From contig CADAOD010000003.1 of the NCBI GenBank assembly GCA_902789415.1, positions 62,001 to 126,000 of the forward strand: a DNA stretch of 64,000 bases. The letters are read 5' to 3'. Position numbers and translations under genes: made by a program. Positions 8,318 to 17,205 of this stretch are shown piece after piece; the stretch's first letter is position 1; each line of letters opens with the position of its first letter. Under the pieces are notes generated by a model. The model had not been told where the DNA came from. It worked only from the letters and a program-made list of their open reading frames with translations, and made no database searches. Source of the DNA: an uncultured Prevotellaceae bacterium. Lineage in GTDB: Bacteria; Bacteroidota; Bacteroidia; Bacteroidales; Bacteroidaceae.

Positions 8318-10837
8318 TTATAACCTGAAATAAGTACTCAGTAACAATTCGCGGCCTCGGATGGGCTGTGAGGCAGAGTATTTCATGAGTTGCGTGTAGG
8401 TGGTGTAGGCATAACGCTTCTCGTTAAGGATGTTATTAAGCGCCAAGGTAAGTTCGAGATTAGAGCGAAGTTTCCAAATGGCCTTGGCATCCAACAAGAA
8501 ATGATTGGTATACTGGTGGCTCACTACCTCGTTGTGATAGTACTCGCCTACAACTGAGAGTGACAGCTTTTTTGCTGGCGAATAGTAAAGCGAGAAACTG
8601 TGCTCAAAACTCTGAAGGCTGTTGGCAGCCTCATCACCCATACGCAGTTGGCTATTACCATACTCTAATTCGTACTTCCAGTTGAGTTTCTTAAACAATG
8701 TGCCATTGATGATGACATCGAGCGATAGGAGATTATTTCGATAAGCCGTAAGCACATCGCCTGTTAACATGTCGCGATCGTGCTGCAGCCAGCGGGCATA
8801 GAGTTTAAACATACCGCCAGTAAATGGTAGCATAGTCTCAATATTGCCATTTACCAGCCACGAACTGCTATGGTTTGGGTAGAGCATCAAGCCGTTTATC
8901 AACCAATCACCATCAAACGACTGGATAGATACGAACGGATTCTTATCCCACATACGGGTGGCAGTAAGGAAACCAAAAATCCCCTTAGTAGCATTCTGAT
9001 AAAATGCCGATAACGCCACACTTTTGCCTGTGACCGTACCATATTCGGTGGTGCCACGCATCATGGTGCGATAGTTGGTCATTATCAGTCCATCATAGTG
9101 GTTACTGATATTGTAAGGATTCTGACTGATACCGCCTGTGAGCGACAACGAAAGATTCCGGATGCCTCGATACGACACACCCAGACTACTGCCATAGTTC
9201 ACATCATTGCGCTTGCTATCATTAAAATCGTAGTGATAGTAGCTTAGTGGTAGGCGTAGGGTAAAGTTGAATTGGCGATGCGGATATTTCAAAGTTGGTG
9301 TCAGATAAGTCTGATATCTACGTATTCTATCGTCGTTCATACTGCGATCTACATAATTCATACCGCCTTCCATTGCTACTACAAACGCCCCTACACCCAG
9401 GTCGTAGTTCACATGCTCATCGCTATAGAACGAGTGCCGCCTTAGTGCCTGATGGTAGTTGGTACCATCCCTCACCACCAAGGTATATTGCGGCAACCAC
9501 GCCCATTGGTTCTGCGAATTAACCGTTAATGCATTCTTGCCTTTGCGGTGGATATACTCTAATGAGTTACTTAGCTGATGTCGAGGCAGATAGAGGTGTT
9601 GTGTAGCATTGTAGGTGCCACCCGTAAGCACATCGCCACCATCCCATCCAAGATCCGTACGCAGCACATTGTTCAGGTAGTCACTATCGCAATTCACTTC
9701 GATGGTCATCTTAGCAGCCAACCGCTCTATGCCAGCCTTACTATGCAGACGGTCTTCGATCATGCGGCTACCTGTCGACTGATAATATTCAGTCTTCGAT
9801 TCATACTCATTATGCTGGCGATCTGTAAGGTACGACACCTGGGCATCGAGTGTGGCATCTCGCCCAATACCAAAAATCCAGTTAGTGGATAGTAGATGTG
9901 TTTTGTTGAACAGTGTACGCTGCTGCTCCAGTTCCGACTGCTTGCCTGCGGGTAGAGCCAGATAGGCTGCCTCGCTGTAAGTCTGCGATTTTTTATCAAA
10001 GATGTCGATATGTTCTCGGATGTCGCGCTGCAGGTCCTCGCCAGTGTTATTGGTCTTATAGGTAGAAATCATCTGCCATTGCTTGCTGAACATCATCGTT
10101 GTGAGGTTGGCATTCCATAGCGTTGGTGTGCCCAAGGCTGCATTGATGGTGGTGATGAGATGCGACTTAGAACCATCTTTCAGTTTCAGGTTGATAGCTG
10201 CCTGCTCTGACTCAGAGAGATTCTTTAAGGCTTTTACAGGCTGATGATTGGTCATCACCTCTACACTACTCACATCCTTATGCTCTACGCCCTTTGTAGC
10301 CAGTCCGTATTTGCCTTGCAATAGGTCCTTTCCTTCGATATAGAACTTGTTGATGGGCATGCCGTTATACGACACCTTACCGTCATCGGCCACTTGTATG
10401 CCTGGCATCTTTTTCAGCACATCGCCGATGGAACGGTCGCCCTCTTTGGCAAAACTGGCCACACTATACACTAAGGTATCGCCCCGTTGGCGAATCTTCT
10501 GAGATTTGATTTTCACCTCTCTCAACTCGATAGCCGATTGTTCCAAGGTTACATGATATTCCGTTTGTCCAGAAACAAAAGGAATAGTCTTTTTCTTGTA
10601 GCCGATGATAGAGAAGTGCAGTGTAGCAGGATTTGAAGTGGCTGTAAGCATATAGGTACCATCGGCTTTGGTTTGTACAAAGCTTTTGGTTTTGTTGTCT
10701 TTATCTCTTGCCGACACAATTACTTTAGCCAGTGGCTTTCCGCTCTGGATATCCGTAACAAGTCCTGTCACTCTTATCTGTGCAGAGGCAATAAGGGATA
10801 ATGCATAAGTTAACAATGTGCAAGCTAATCTTTTCAT
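8318..10837 (-). CDS. Outer-membrane beta-barrel protein with CarboxypepD_reg-like and plug domains (copy 1)
   Basis: 839 aa with a signal peptide (MKRLACTLLTYALSLIASAQ), a carboxypeptidase-regulatory-like domain (about 22-110), a plug domain carrying IGDVLKKMPGIQV and YIEGKDLLQGKYGLA, the NHQPVKALKNLSESEQAAINLKLKD segment, and a beta-barrel ending RGRELLLSTYFRL. It is a paralogue of the 832-aa protein at 4880-7378; the plug regions align without gaps by eye while the barrels have diverged. Its ATG overlaps the stop of the GLPGLI gene upstream by 4 bases. Two separately coupled GLPGLI/barrel pairs in one locus suggest that the two families form a complex, perhaps one pair per exported peptide; this is inference. 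Confidence 0.85.
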   Translation of the reverse strand: MKRLACTLLTYALSLIASAQIRVTGLVTDIQSGKPLAKVIVSARDKDNKTKSFVQTKADGTYMLTATSNPATLHFSIIGYKKKTIPFVSGQTEYHVTLEQSAIELREVKIKSQKIRQRGDTLVYSVASFAKEGDRSIGDVLKKMPGIQVADDGKVSYNGMPINKFYIEGKDLLQGKYGLATKGVEHKDVSSVEVMTNHQPVKALKNLSESEQAAINLKLKDGSKSHLITTINAALGTPTLWNANLTTMMFSKQWQMISTYKTNNTGEDLQRDIREHIDIFDKKSQTYSEAAYLALPAGKQSELEQQRTLFNKTHLLSTNWIFGIGRDATLDAQVSYLTDRQHNEYESKTEYYQSTGSRMIEDRLHSKAGIERLAAKMTIEVNCDSDYLNNVLRTDLGWDGGDVLTGGTYNATQHLYLPRHQLSNSLEYIHRKGKNALTVNSQNQWAWLPQYTLVVRDGTNYHQALRRHSFYSDEHVNYDLGVGAFVVAMEGGMNYVDRSMNDDRIRRYQTYLTPTLKYPHRQFNFTLRLPLSYYHYDFNDSKRNDVNYGSSLGVSYRGIRNLSLSLTGGISQNPYNISNHYDGLIMTNYRTMMRGTTEYGTVTGKSVALSAFYQNATKGIFGFLTATRMWDKNPFVSIQSFDGDWLINGLMLYPNHSSSWLVNGNIETMLPFTGGMFKLYARWLQHDRDMLTGDVLTAYRNNLLSLDVIINGTLFKKLNWKYELEYGNSQLRMGDEAANSLQSFEHSFSLYYSPAKKLSLSVVGEYYHNEVVSHQYTNHFLLDAKAIWKLRSNLELTLALNNILNEKRYAYTTYTQLMKYSASQPIRGRELLLSTYFRL

Positions 10838-11718
10838 TTGTAATCCAATTCTATTAAGTCGCGAATTGATGAAATATGCGGTTCTTTACCAAGCATAATG
10901 TCATCGGCATTCAGCTTTTTTGCTATACCCATATTGCTCTTGTTCATTTTTCTAAGTAATTCACGCCTGTCATATGGCTCGTAACTTTTGTCAGCATCAT
11001 AGTTGACAGGGGCTGATAAATAGATTTCTTTATTTTGTACTCGCTGAACACCTAAAAGAGTCCATTCGTATTCGCGGTTCTTATCATATACCTGAACTAT
11101 AAGTCCAGGTAATCCGCAAAACTTATATGGACCATCACTCATTGGTATCTCCTCTGTAAACCAAGCTGTATAACTTCTACCACGCCATTCACAAACTGCT
11201 TTCTGACAATGAAAGCCTATGATAGTTTGTGTTCCCTCTTCCAGATGCCACGCCTGATTATTGAGAGTATCTTCGTACATATAATAGTTCTGTCCCATGG
11301 CGTCCTGAATAGTGATTACATCCTCTGGATAGTTTTTATAAACGATGTGGCGTTGCCCGTAACTTGGAAATGTTGATTGCCACATCTGGTCGTATTGTGC
11401 ACGCCCTCTTGATGGAGTAGACAAGGCTTTAATCTTTCGTTTTTGTATCTCTTGTGCACCATTCGGCTGCGAGGTTAAGGAATCAAGTTTCCACGACTTG
11501 AGACTATAGAACTTAGACAATCTCATGCCAATTTGTAAATTACAATCTTCTTTTAGTTCACGCCTCTCGTTAGGGAATAAAAAGTTCAAATGTGTAAACT
11601 CGTACTGACATATTACCTGCATCGAGTCTATTGATTGCCAATGCCACAATTTTTTTTCTATCTGTGCTTGTACAGATAGAGTCAACATACAAACTACGAT
11701 GATTGCAAGTGTTCTCAT
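10834..11718 (-). CDS. GLPGLI family protein (copy 2)
   Basis: 294 aa. Signal peptide MRTLAIIVVCMLTLSVQAQ, then a mature domain with the core AWFTEEIPMSDGPYKFCGLPGLIVQVYDKNREY around residue 190-215, which holds the exact GLPGLI motif of the family. It is the most divergent of the three copies in this locus. Two conserved Cys flank the core (HCQKAVCEWRG and KFCG), as in the other copies. The ATG overlaps the preceding FISUMP-domain gene by 4 bases and its own stop overlaps the following barrel gene by 4 bases, so three genes are translationally chained. It should be periplasmic or outer-membrane bound; the molecular role is unknown. Confidence 0.88.
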   Translation of the reverse strand: MRTLAIIVVCMLTLSVQAQIEKKLWHWQSIDSMQVICQYEFTHLNFLFPNERRELKEDCNLQIGMRLSKFYSLKSWKLDSLTSQPNGAQEIQKRKIKALSTPSRGRAQYDQMWQSTFPSYGQRHIVYKNYPEDVITIQDAMGQNYYMYEDTLNNQAWHLEEGTQTIIGFHCQKAVCEWRGRSYTAWFTEEIPMSDGPYKFCGLPGLIVQVYDKNREYEWTLLGVQRVQNKEIYLSAPVNYDADKSYEPYDRRELLRKMNKSNMGIAKKLNADDIMLGKEPHISSIRDLIELDYK

Positions 11719-12335
11719 TTTCTTACTGGTCTTATGCTATATCCAAAGTATCTTAACCCATAATCGCTACATTCTATATAGCCCGATGCATTAAAGAACA
11801 GATACCATGCACGGAAGTCTTTATGCGCTTTATATCTCTTACCCACACTGCCGGTCCAATAGTTCCCTGTTTTTCCCTGATGCAGAATGTCTACAGCCTC
11901 TCTACGTCCACCAGCAGGGAGAAAGATGGTTTTTCCTGATGGTCCAGTCAGTCGTAATCCCCATACACCATTTATCTGTATTTTTTCTTTTTTGCATTTT
12001 GTTATAAGTTCATTCATCTCTTCGTGGGTAGGAAGCCGCCAAGGTTTTCCGCACTTCATACGTACAATATCCAATGATGTCCCACAGATACCCTTAATAT
12101 TCCGATATCCGCCATAAAGTGAATCCGATAACCAATTCCAGTCATCGTCATACACATTGGCATCGGTACATTTTCCTGTAGGATCTGCCCAGCCATACAA
12201 GCCGCCATAATCCTCTGGCTTTTCGGCTCCAAGATTGCAATCTGCCCAACGCACACTTAACCCAAGGTCAACAGCCGTTTGCGCCTTAGTTGTACAAGAG
12301 AGAAATGCAAAAAGTGTTATTAATTGATATTTCAT
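11715..12335 (-). CDS. Exported FISUMP-domain (Fibrobacter major paralogous domain) protein
   Basis: 206 aa from ATG 12335, chosen because it gives a clean signal peptide (MKYQLITLFAFLSCTTKAQ); the frame runs 17 codons further upstream into a repeated hairpin. The mature part reads VDLGLSVRWADCNLGAEKPEDYGGLYGWADP, the typical opening of Bacteroidetes FISUMP domains, with GKPWRLPTHEEMNELI and a C-terminal GYSIRPVRK. Such domains are found in exported or surface lipoproteins and have no known activity. The gene lies between the HlyD adaptor and a GLPGLI gene, overlapping the latter by 4 bases. SCTT could also be read as a lipobox. Confidence 0.8.
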   Translation of the reverse strand: MKYQLITLFAFLSCTTKAQTAVDLGLSVRWADCNLGAEKPEDYGGLYGWADPTGKCTDANVYDDDWNWLSDSLYGGYRNIKGICGTSLDIVRMKCGKPWRLPTHEEMNELITKCKKEKIQINGVWGLRLTGPSGKTIFLPAGGRREAVDILHQGKTGNYWTGSVGKRYKAHKDFRAWYLFFNASGYIECSDYGLRYFGYSIRPVRK

Positions 12336-12344
12336 AAATGTATT

Positions 12345-12375
12345 CTTTTTAGGTCTTATCACCGTTGACCCATAT
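12345..12375 (-). repeat. 28-bp hairpin repeat, copy A (before the FISUMP gene)
   Basis: TTTAGGTC, TATCACC and TTGACC, then ATAT in the plus-strand reading, matching 14941-14968 with three differences. GGTC pairs with GACC around a conserved loop. It fills the gap between the stop of the HlyD gene and the ATG at 12335. Confidence 0.75.
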
Positions 12376-12391
12376 ATTGTGCACAAATATG

Positions 12392-13684
12392 CTAATTATT
12401 AATATTTCTGTAGAACAGATACTTTAAAGGACCTATGATACGTTCAGCAACACTGAGATTATCCGTAATGATTTCTCCGATTCCTGTTAGGTCGCCTGTT
12501 TGATGGATTTTTTTTCCATACGATGTAACTTGACTGTTTTGTAACTCAAAAGTAGCGGTGTAGACATCATCATCAGGCATAGATGCAACAGAGATAATGC
12601 GCCCCGTTACAAAGCCATACTCTAGATATGGATAGCCATCCAGTTGGATGTTGATGCGCTGCCCAATTTTAACTTTGCCTGAACCTGCAATAGGTATTTT
12701 TGCCTTGCCAATTGTTAGCTGATTCTTACTACTGATGATGGCAAACGCTTTATCGCCAGAGGCGATGTTTTGGTTAATCTTCCATAAGTTGTTATACGAC
12801 ACACGACCTGCTATCGGGCTTTGTAGCAGATATTGTTGTTTCCACTCCTCAATAGCAGTCTTGGTACTTTCCCACGCAGATTGTAGGGTGGTTTCTAATT
12901 GGCGCTTTTCTTGCTCTTTTTGGAGCTTCAATTCAGAAATGGTGTTCTGAATCTGTGCCACCTGAATTCTTGCGTTGGATAGCGACGAACGCATCTGCTC
13001 AGTTGACATATTACTGTTAAGCAGCGACTGCTCTGTGGATTCTAAATCTGAAGTCGAAGTTAGTCCTTTGTCATAGAGGTTCTTTTCTCGTTGATAGTTT
13101 ACATTGTTCAGTGTATTAATCTGCTGGCTATAACCAACCTGTTTCTTGATTGATTCTACATAGGCAGAATATGGCTTTAGTTGTGCTTCTTCTGCAGCGA
13201 TGCGTTGTTCGTATAGGTTATTATCCACAAAGTTGTTGTAATCGGTAATTGCTCTAACCAAAGCGGTATAAGCCCCCTGTATGCTGCCAAGATGCGCCTC
13301 GTTGAGGCTGAACTCAATCCGCTTTCCACCATCGAAAGTAGCAGTCAGCAATGAATCGAGTTTCAATACGTCAGTTGTGCTGGCTGGGTTCTCAATCACA
13401 GCAATTGCATCGCCTGCTTTCACGTTTTGACCGTCCTTTGCATATAGTTCCTGTAGTCTGCCTGATGATTTTGCAACAATCCAAACTGGGGGCTCGGCTT
13501 TAGTAATGGTAACATTGCTGCTGATGGTATCAGGATACTTGAAAATGAAGCATCCGATAAATAAGATGAACAGAATACCGCCAATTACTGTTGAGCCAAT
13601 AGTCAGCAGTGTATGGGGAGGTGTTGACAGGATTTCCTGCACATCTTCGCTCCTGATAATGCTTTCTTCTTTTGCTTTTAACAT
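12392..13684 (-). CDS. HlyD-family membrane fusion protein of a peptide exporter
   Basis: 430 aa. A short cytoplasmic N-terminus, one membrane segment (about 27-48, LLTIGSTVIGGILFILFIGCFIF), a biotinyl-lipoyl-like hairpin half (VWIVAKSSGRLQELYAKDGQNVKAGDAIAVIENPA), a long coiled-coil region (about 105-300) and a C-terminal beta domain (AGRVSYNNLWKINQNIASGDKAFAI and after). This is the periplasmic adaptor that links a C39-type ABC exporter to the outer membrane in type I-like secretion. The ABC gene is three genes upstream on the same strand. No TolC-like gene is present in the window, so a shared TolC or one of the barrels in this locus would have to complete the channel. Confidence 0.9.
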   Translation of the reverse strand: MLKAKEESIIRSEDVQEILSTPPHTLLTIGSTVIGGILFILFIGCFIFKYPDTISSNVTITKAEPPVWIVAKSSGRLQELYAKDGQNVKAGDAIAVIENPASTTDVLKLDSLLTATFDGGKRIEFSLNEAHLGSIQGAYTALVRAITDYNNFVDNNLYEQRIAAEEAQLKPYSAYVESIKKQVGYSQQINTLNNVNYQREKNLYDKGLTSTSDLESTEQSLLNSNMSTEQMRSSLSNARIQVAQIQNTISELKLQKEQEKRQLETTLQSAWESTKTAIEEWKQQYLLQSPIAGRVSYNNLWKINQNIASGDKAFAIISSKNQLTIGKAKIPIAGSGKVKIGQRINIQLDGYPYLEYGFVTGRIISVASMPDDDVYTATFELQNSQVTSYGKKIHQTGDLTGIGEIITDNLSVAERIIGPLKYLFYRNINN

Positions 13685-13707
13685 AATGATTTCTACCCCT
13701 TAGCTAA

Positions 13708-14619
13708 TTATCTTTTCTTTCTTTGAGTTTTGTTTCTTGGATATTTCTTTTTCATATTGATTCCTGGGAATTTCTCGTAGAGAATGGCGGTTTGAGGAGG
13801 CCATTCCCCAGGGCGATAGATTTTACCAGAAGGCTCTTTAATATAGAGAGGCTTTCCTGGAAGCGGGGAAATTGCTTCGTCGAAAGCAAATGCATCCCAA
13901 TATTCCAGCATCATCAACTCGGCTGCTCGCTCATGCCGATAGACATCTAAAATGCCAGACCGATTGGTCTTCAGTTTAATCTCATGTCCATTTCCTTTCT
14001 CAACCCCAATGCAATTGAATCGGAAGTAGCCTTCTGTTTCATAGGCATGGAGCACCAGCCCTGGTAGTCCGCAGAATTTCCACGGCCCATCACTATAGGG
14101 CAGATCAAGCGTGTACCAAACAATCCAAGTTCTCCCACGAAAAGTGGTGCGTGCCTTCTTGCAAGGATATTCACATACAGTGCTGTCTCCATCCAATAGT
14201 TCCCAAACAAATAGACTGTCAGTCTTGTCACGTGTTGCTATAGGACCTGGATCATGAACAAAATATTGATAACCTTGTTTAGGAGTATTCTTAAAAACCT
14301 CAAATCGCATTCCTTTTCCTTCGTACCCAGGAAAAGGTAGTTTCTTGCTTGGGCCAGGGATGTATTTATTTTCCTTCATCCATTCTAATATGGGGCTAAC
14401 GTATTGTGAAGAATGCGCTCCAATATCAAGTCGCATCAAGTCTTTCCCTTTTTTGGGTATTTCCAATACCTCTTGATAATATTGATCATAAGTTACAGAC
14501 AGGATAGTTGAGTCCTGTAAGGGTTCTATAATGTCTTTTTCTTGTTGGTTCTCATGTTGTTTGTTATTACATGTAACATTTACAGAGAGCAATATAGCGA
14601 GGTACAATGTGGTTGTCAT
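13708..14619 (-). CDS. GLPGLI family lipoprotein (copy 1)
   Basis: 303 aa from ATG 14619; the longer frame starting at 14718 would cover the strong hairpin at 14642-14670 and overlap the peptide gene, so it is rejected. The N-terminus (MTTTLYLAILLSVNVTC) is a lipoprotein signal with Cys 16, unlike the two other copies, which have ordinary signal peptides. The core includes KDLMRLDIGAHSSQYVSPILEW, TFRGRTWIVWYTLDLPYSDGPWKFCGLPGLVLHAYETEGYF, and a Lys/Arg-rich tail (KKKYPRNKTQRKKR). It is nearly the same as the 7375-8226 protein over its central 150 residues, a sign of recent duplication. It lies directly after peptide gene 2 and before the HlyD gene. Confidence 0.85.
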   Translation of the reverse strand: MTTTLYLAILLSVNVTCNNKQHENQQEKDIIEPLQDSTILSVTYDQYYQEVLEIPKKGKDLMRLDIGAHSSQYVSPILEWMKENKYIPGPSKKLPFPGYEGKGMRFEVFKNTPKQGYQYFVHDPGPIATRDKTDSLFVWELLDGDSTVCEYPCKKARTTFRGRTWIVWYTLDLPYSDGPWKFCGLPGLVLHAYETEGYFRFNCIGVEKGNGHEIKLKTNRSGILDVYRHERAAELMMLEYWDAFAFDEAISPLPGKPLYIKEPSGKIYRPGEWPPQTAILYEKFPGINMKKKYPRNKTQRKKR

Positions 14620-14641
14620 CTTTGGGGAATTTAAATTAGTA

Positions 14642-14670
14642 AGGTATGCCAATTTCTCATTGGCATACCT
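14642..14670 (-). terminator. 12-bp hairpin directly after peptide gene 2
   Basis: AGGTATGCCAAT and ATTGGCATACCT form a perfect 12-bp stem with a 5-base loop, 14 bases after the stop codon at 14685. There is no long U-run after it on the minus strand, so it is as likely an mRNA-stabilising or attenuating hairpin as a full terminator. The matching hairpin after peptide gene 1 supports a common role. Confidence 0.8.
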
Positions 14671-14684
14671 GCTGTGAATAACAT

Positions 14685-14897
14685 TTAACAAACGTGGTGG
14701 CATGTTACGAAAGCCCATTCATAGGTGTCACTTAAAATATCAACAGCATCCTCTTGTGAAACGGCAGATTCGTACACCCTTGTATGTTCTTTACCAGTAC
14801 TCTTGTCCGTTAAAGTACAAACAAACTGTTCTCCTCCTGATACCTTGTTCATTTGAGTCTTGCTCATCTTGAACATTTCTAAATTTGTTTTGTTCAT
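14685..14897 (-). CDS. Double-glycine leader peptide 2 (bacteriocin-like or natural-product precursor)
   Basis: 70 aa. The leader MNKTNLEMFKMSKTQMNKVSGG ends in Gly-Gly at 21-22, with hydrophobic residues at the spacing that C39 peptidases recognise (Leu, Phe, Met, Met, Val). It matches the GG-Bacteroidales type of precursor leader and is very similar to peptide 1 (NLDSFKLSKDQMNNVHGG). Cleavage would release a 48-aa core with three Cys (27, 66, 70) and a C-terminus ending CHHVC. No lanthipeptide, radical-SAM or other modification enzyme is in the locus; a thioredoxin-like protein is. The gene follows the ABC transporter, preceded by a repeated hairpin and followed by a 12-bp hairpin. The export route is a strong inference; the activity of the core is unknown. 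Confidence 0.85.
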   Translation of the reverse strand: MNKTNLEMFKMSKTQMNKVSGGEQFVCTLTDKSTGKEHTRVYESAVSQEDAVDILSDTYEWAFVTCHHVC

Positions 14898-14940
14898 TGT
14901 TTTATATTTTTATTAATAATAAATACTGTGATGGTGAATT

Positions 14941-14968
14941 TTTAGGTCGTATCACCATTGACCTATAT
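14941..14968 (-). repeat. 28-bp hairpin repeat, copy B (before peptide gene 2)
   Basis: Same element as 12345-12375, with AGGTC pairing to GACCT around a loop containing TATCACC. It lies in the gap between the ABC transporter stop and the ATG at 14897, so it is in the leader of peptide gene 2. Confidence 0.75.
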
Positions 14969-15003
14969 TTTTCGTACGATATGCTATACAATATGTGTCA
15001 GGT

Positions 15004-17205
15004 TTATACATTTAATTGGTTTTTAACTAAGGTATAAGATATCCCTTGTTTATTGATTAAATCGGTATGAGTTCCTTGCTCACAGATAAGGCCTTCTTGA
15101 AGTACTACGATATTGTCGGCATCCCTTACTGTACTTAGACGATGAGCAATGACTATCGCTGTTCTGCCTTGCATAAAACGATTGAGTTTTTGCATAATCA
15201 GATGCTCGTTATTGGCATCGAGTGAGTTGGTGGCTTCGTCCATAAAAATAAACTCAGGATTCTTATAAACGGCCCTAGCTATCAGGATGCGTTGTTTCTG
15301 TCCCATACTTAGCCCATGTCCCTCGGCGCCAATCTTTGTGTTATATCCCAATGGTAAATCCTCAATAAAATCTCTGATATTAGCTGTTTCTGCAGCCTCA
15401 CGCATTCTATCCTCGTCAATCCGTTCCTCGCCTGGGGCTATGTTTCTTGCGATGGTATCCGAGAAGATAAAACCATCCTGCATTACCGTACCACAATGTT
15501 TGCGCCACTCACGCTTGTCGTAGTTGGCAATATCCGAATTACCGATTATCACTTTTCCTTTGTCAGGGTCATAAAAACCTAATATCATCTTAAGTAGCGT
15601 GGTTTTTCCGCTACCACTAAGCCCCACAATGGCGGTTGTTTTGCCCTTAGGTATGACTATACTTATATTGTCAAGTGTTGGCTTCTCGTTAAGTTTGTCA
15701 TATCTGAAAGACAGATGTTCTATCTTGATATCAGTATTCTTGATATCTGTGATAAGTGTCTTGCCGGCAGGTCGTTCATCATCTTTTGTATAAATCTCTT
15801 GCAAACGGTCAAGACTTAATTTTGCATCTTGATACTGGCGGACGAATCCAATTAATTGGTCAATGGGACTATTAAGTTGGCCAATGATATATTGGATGGA
15901 CAGCATCATACCTAATGTAATATCTCCTTTTATAACCAGTGCTGCTACTAAGGCTGTAATTACAGCATTCTTCATCTGATTGATAAGTATACCACCTGAC
16001 TGTTGATATTGCGATAGGGCAAGTCCTTTTACAGTTAGACTGTATTTTCTGGCTTGTATATGTTCCCATTCCCATCGCTTCTGCTGTTCACAGCCATTTA
16101 GTTTTATTTCCTGCATGCCACCAACTAATTGCACCATGTTACTCTGATTGGCAGAATTTTGTGCAAACATCTTGTGGTCAAGAGCTGCCCTGCGTTTCAT
16201 AAACAACCAAACCCATGCTACATAAAGAGCACTACCCATAAAGAAAATAAGGAATATCATCCAGTTGTAGAATAGGATAACTAGTCCGAAGATGACGATA
16301 TTAACTATAGAGAAAAGTGTTGACAGACTGGTACTGGTAAGAAACTCTTGTATTCGGGTATGATCATTAATACGCTGAAGAATATCGCCTGTCATCTTGG
16401 TGTCAAAATAGGCAATGGGCAGGCGCATCAGTTTGGCCAGATAGTCGGAAATCAGCGAGATATTTACCCTCATACCGATATGAAGTAATATCCAACCACG
16501 GATGAACTCTACAGATGTGCTGCTAACAACAAGTACTATCTGAGCTATCAATACCAGATAGATATAACCCAGATTCTGATTGGTAATACCAAAGTCAACG
16601 ATTGACTGTGTGAGGAATGGCAGGATTAACTGTATCAGTGAACCAGTTCCTAATCCAATAAAGAGTTGTAAAATTAGTTTTTTATATGGGCGAAGATACT
16701 GAAACAGGAACAGCATACTTCGTTTGTTATTATTATCACTATCTTCGATGGAATAGTTATAGAAATCGGGGGTAGGTTCCAGACAAAGCACTACTCCTTC
16801 ATCCTCGCCGCCATTCCTACCTGCGAGCCAGCATCTTTTAAATTCCTCTTCGGTATAAGTTATCTTGCTACCAGCTGGGTCTGCTATATGGAATAAACAT
16901 TCATTCTTTCTTTTCTCTATGCGGTAGAGCACTACGAAATGGTTCTGATTCCAGTGGATGATGCAGGGTATGGGAACATCATCAATTAAGCGTAATATGG
17001 GAATACGCAGACCGATAGTATGCATTCCCAGTTTTTCAGCGGCCTCACTTATACCCAACATGGAAACGCCCTGCCGAGAGATAAAACAGTTTTCTCGCAA
17101 AGACTGTAACGAGAAGCGCCTGCCATAGAATGCGGCTACCATCCTCAAACAGGTTGGCCCGCAATCCATGGCGTCATGCTGAGTATATAGAGGGAAATGC
17201 TTCAT
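15004..17205 (-). CDS. Peptidase-containing (C39) ABC transporter for double-glycine peptides
   Basis: 733 aa. The N-terminal C39 cysteine peptidase (1-135) shows the catalytic Cys15 (HDAMDCGPTCL), His89 (QNHFVV) and Asp109 (HIADP). A six-helix exporter domain (about 165-450) follows, then an ATPase domain with Walker A GLSGSGKTT (about 530), a signature LSMGQKQR in place of LSGGQ and Walker B FIFMDEA. Such proteins (PCATs) cut the leader after Gly-Gly and export the core through the inner membrane. Two candidate substrates are encoded on either side. Its start overlaps the thioredoxin-like gene by 4 bases (ATGA). The Met in the signature motif is common in this family and is not expected to abolish activity. 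Confidence 0.95.
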   Translation of the reverse strand: MKHFPLYTQHDAMDCGPTCLRMVAAFYGRRFSLQSLRENCFISRQGVSMLGISEAAEKLGMHTIGLRIPILRLIDDVPIPCIIHWNQNHFVVLYRIEKRKNECLFHIADPAGSKITYTEEEFKRCWLAGRNGGEDEGVVLCLEPTPDFYNYSIEDSDNNNKRSMLFLFQYLRPYKKLILQLFIGLGTGSLIQLILPFLTQSIVDFGITNQNLGYIYLVLIAQIVLVVSSTSVEFIRGWILLHIGMRVNISLISDYLAKLMRLPIAYFDTKMTGDILQRINDHTRIQEFLTSTSLSTLFSIVNIVIFGLVILFYNWMIFLIFFMGSALYVAWVWLFMKRRAALDHKMFAQNSANQSNMVQLVGGMQEIKLNGCEQQKRWEWEHIQARKYSLTVKGLALSQYQQSGGILINQMKNAVITALVAALVIKGDITLGMMLSIQYIIGQLNSPIDQLIGFVRQYQDAKLSLDRLQEIYTKDDERPAGKTLITDIKNTDIKIEHLSFRYDKLNEKPTLDNISIVIPKGKTTAIVGLSGSGKTTLLKMILGFYDPDKGKVIIGNSDIANYDKREWRKHCGTVMQDGFIFSDTIARNIAPGEERIDEDRMREAAETANIRDFIEDLPLGYNTKIGAEGHGLSMGQKQRILIARAVYKNPEFIFMDEATNSLDANNEHLIMQKLNRFMQGRTAIVIAHRLSTVRDADNIVVLQEGLICEQGTHTDLINKQGISYTLVKNQLNV

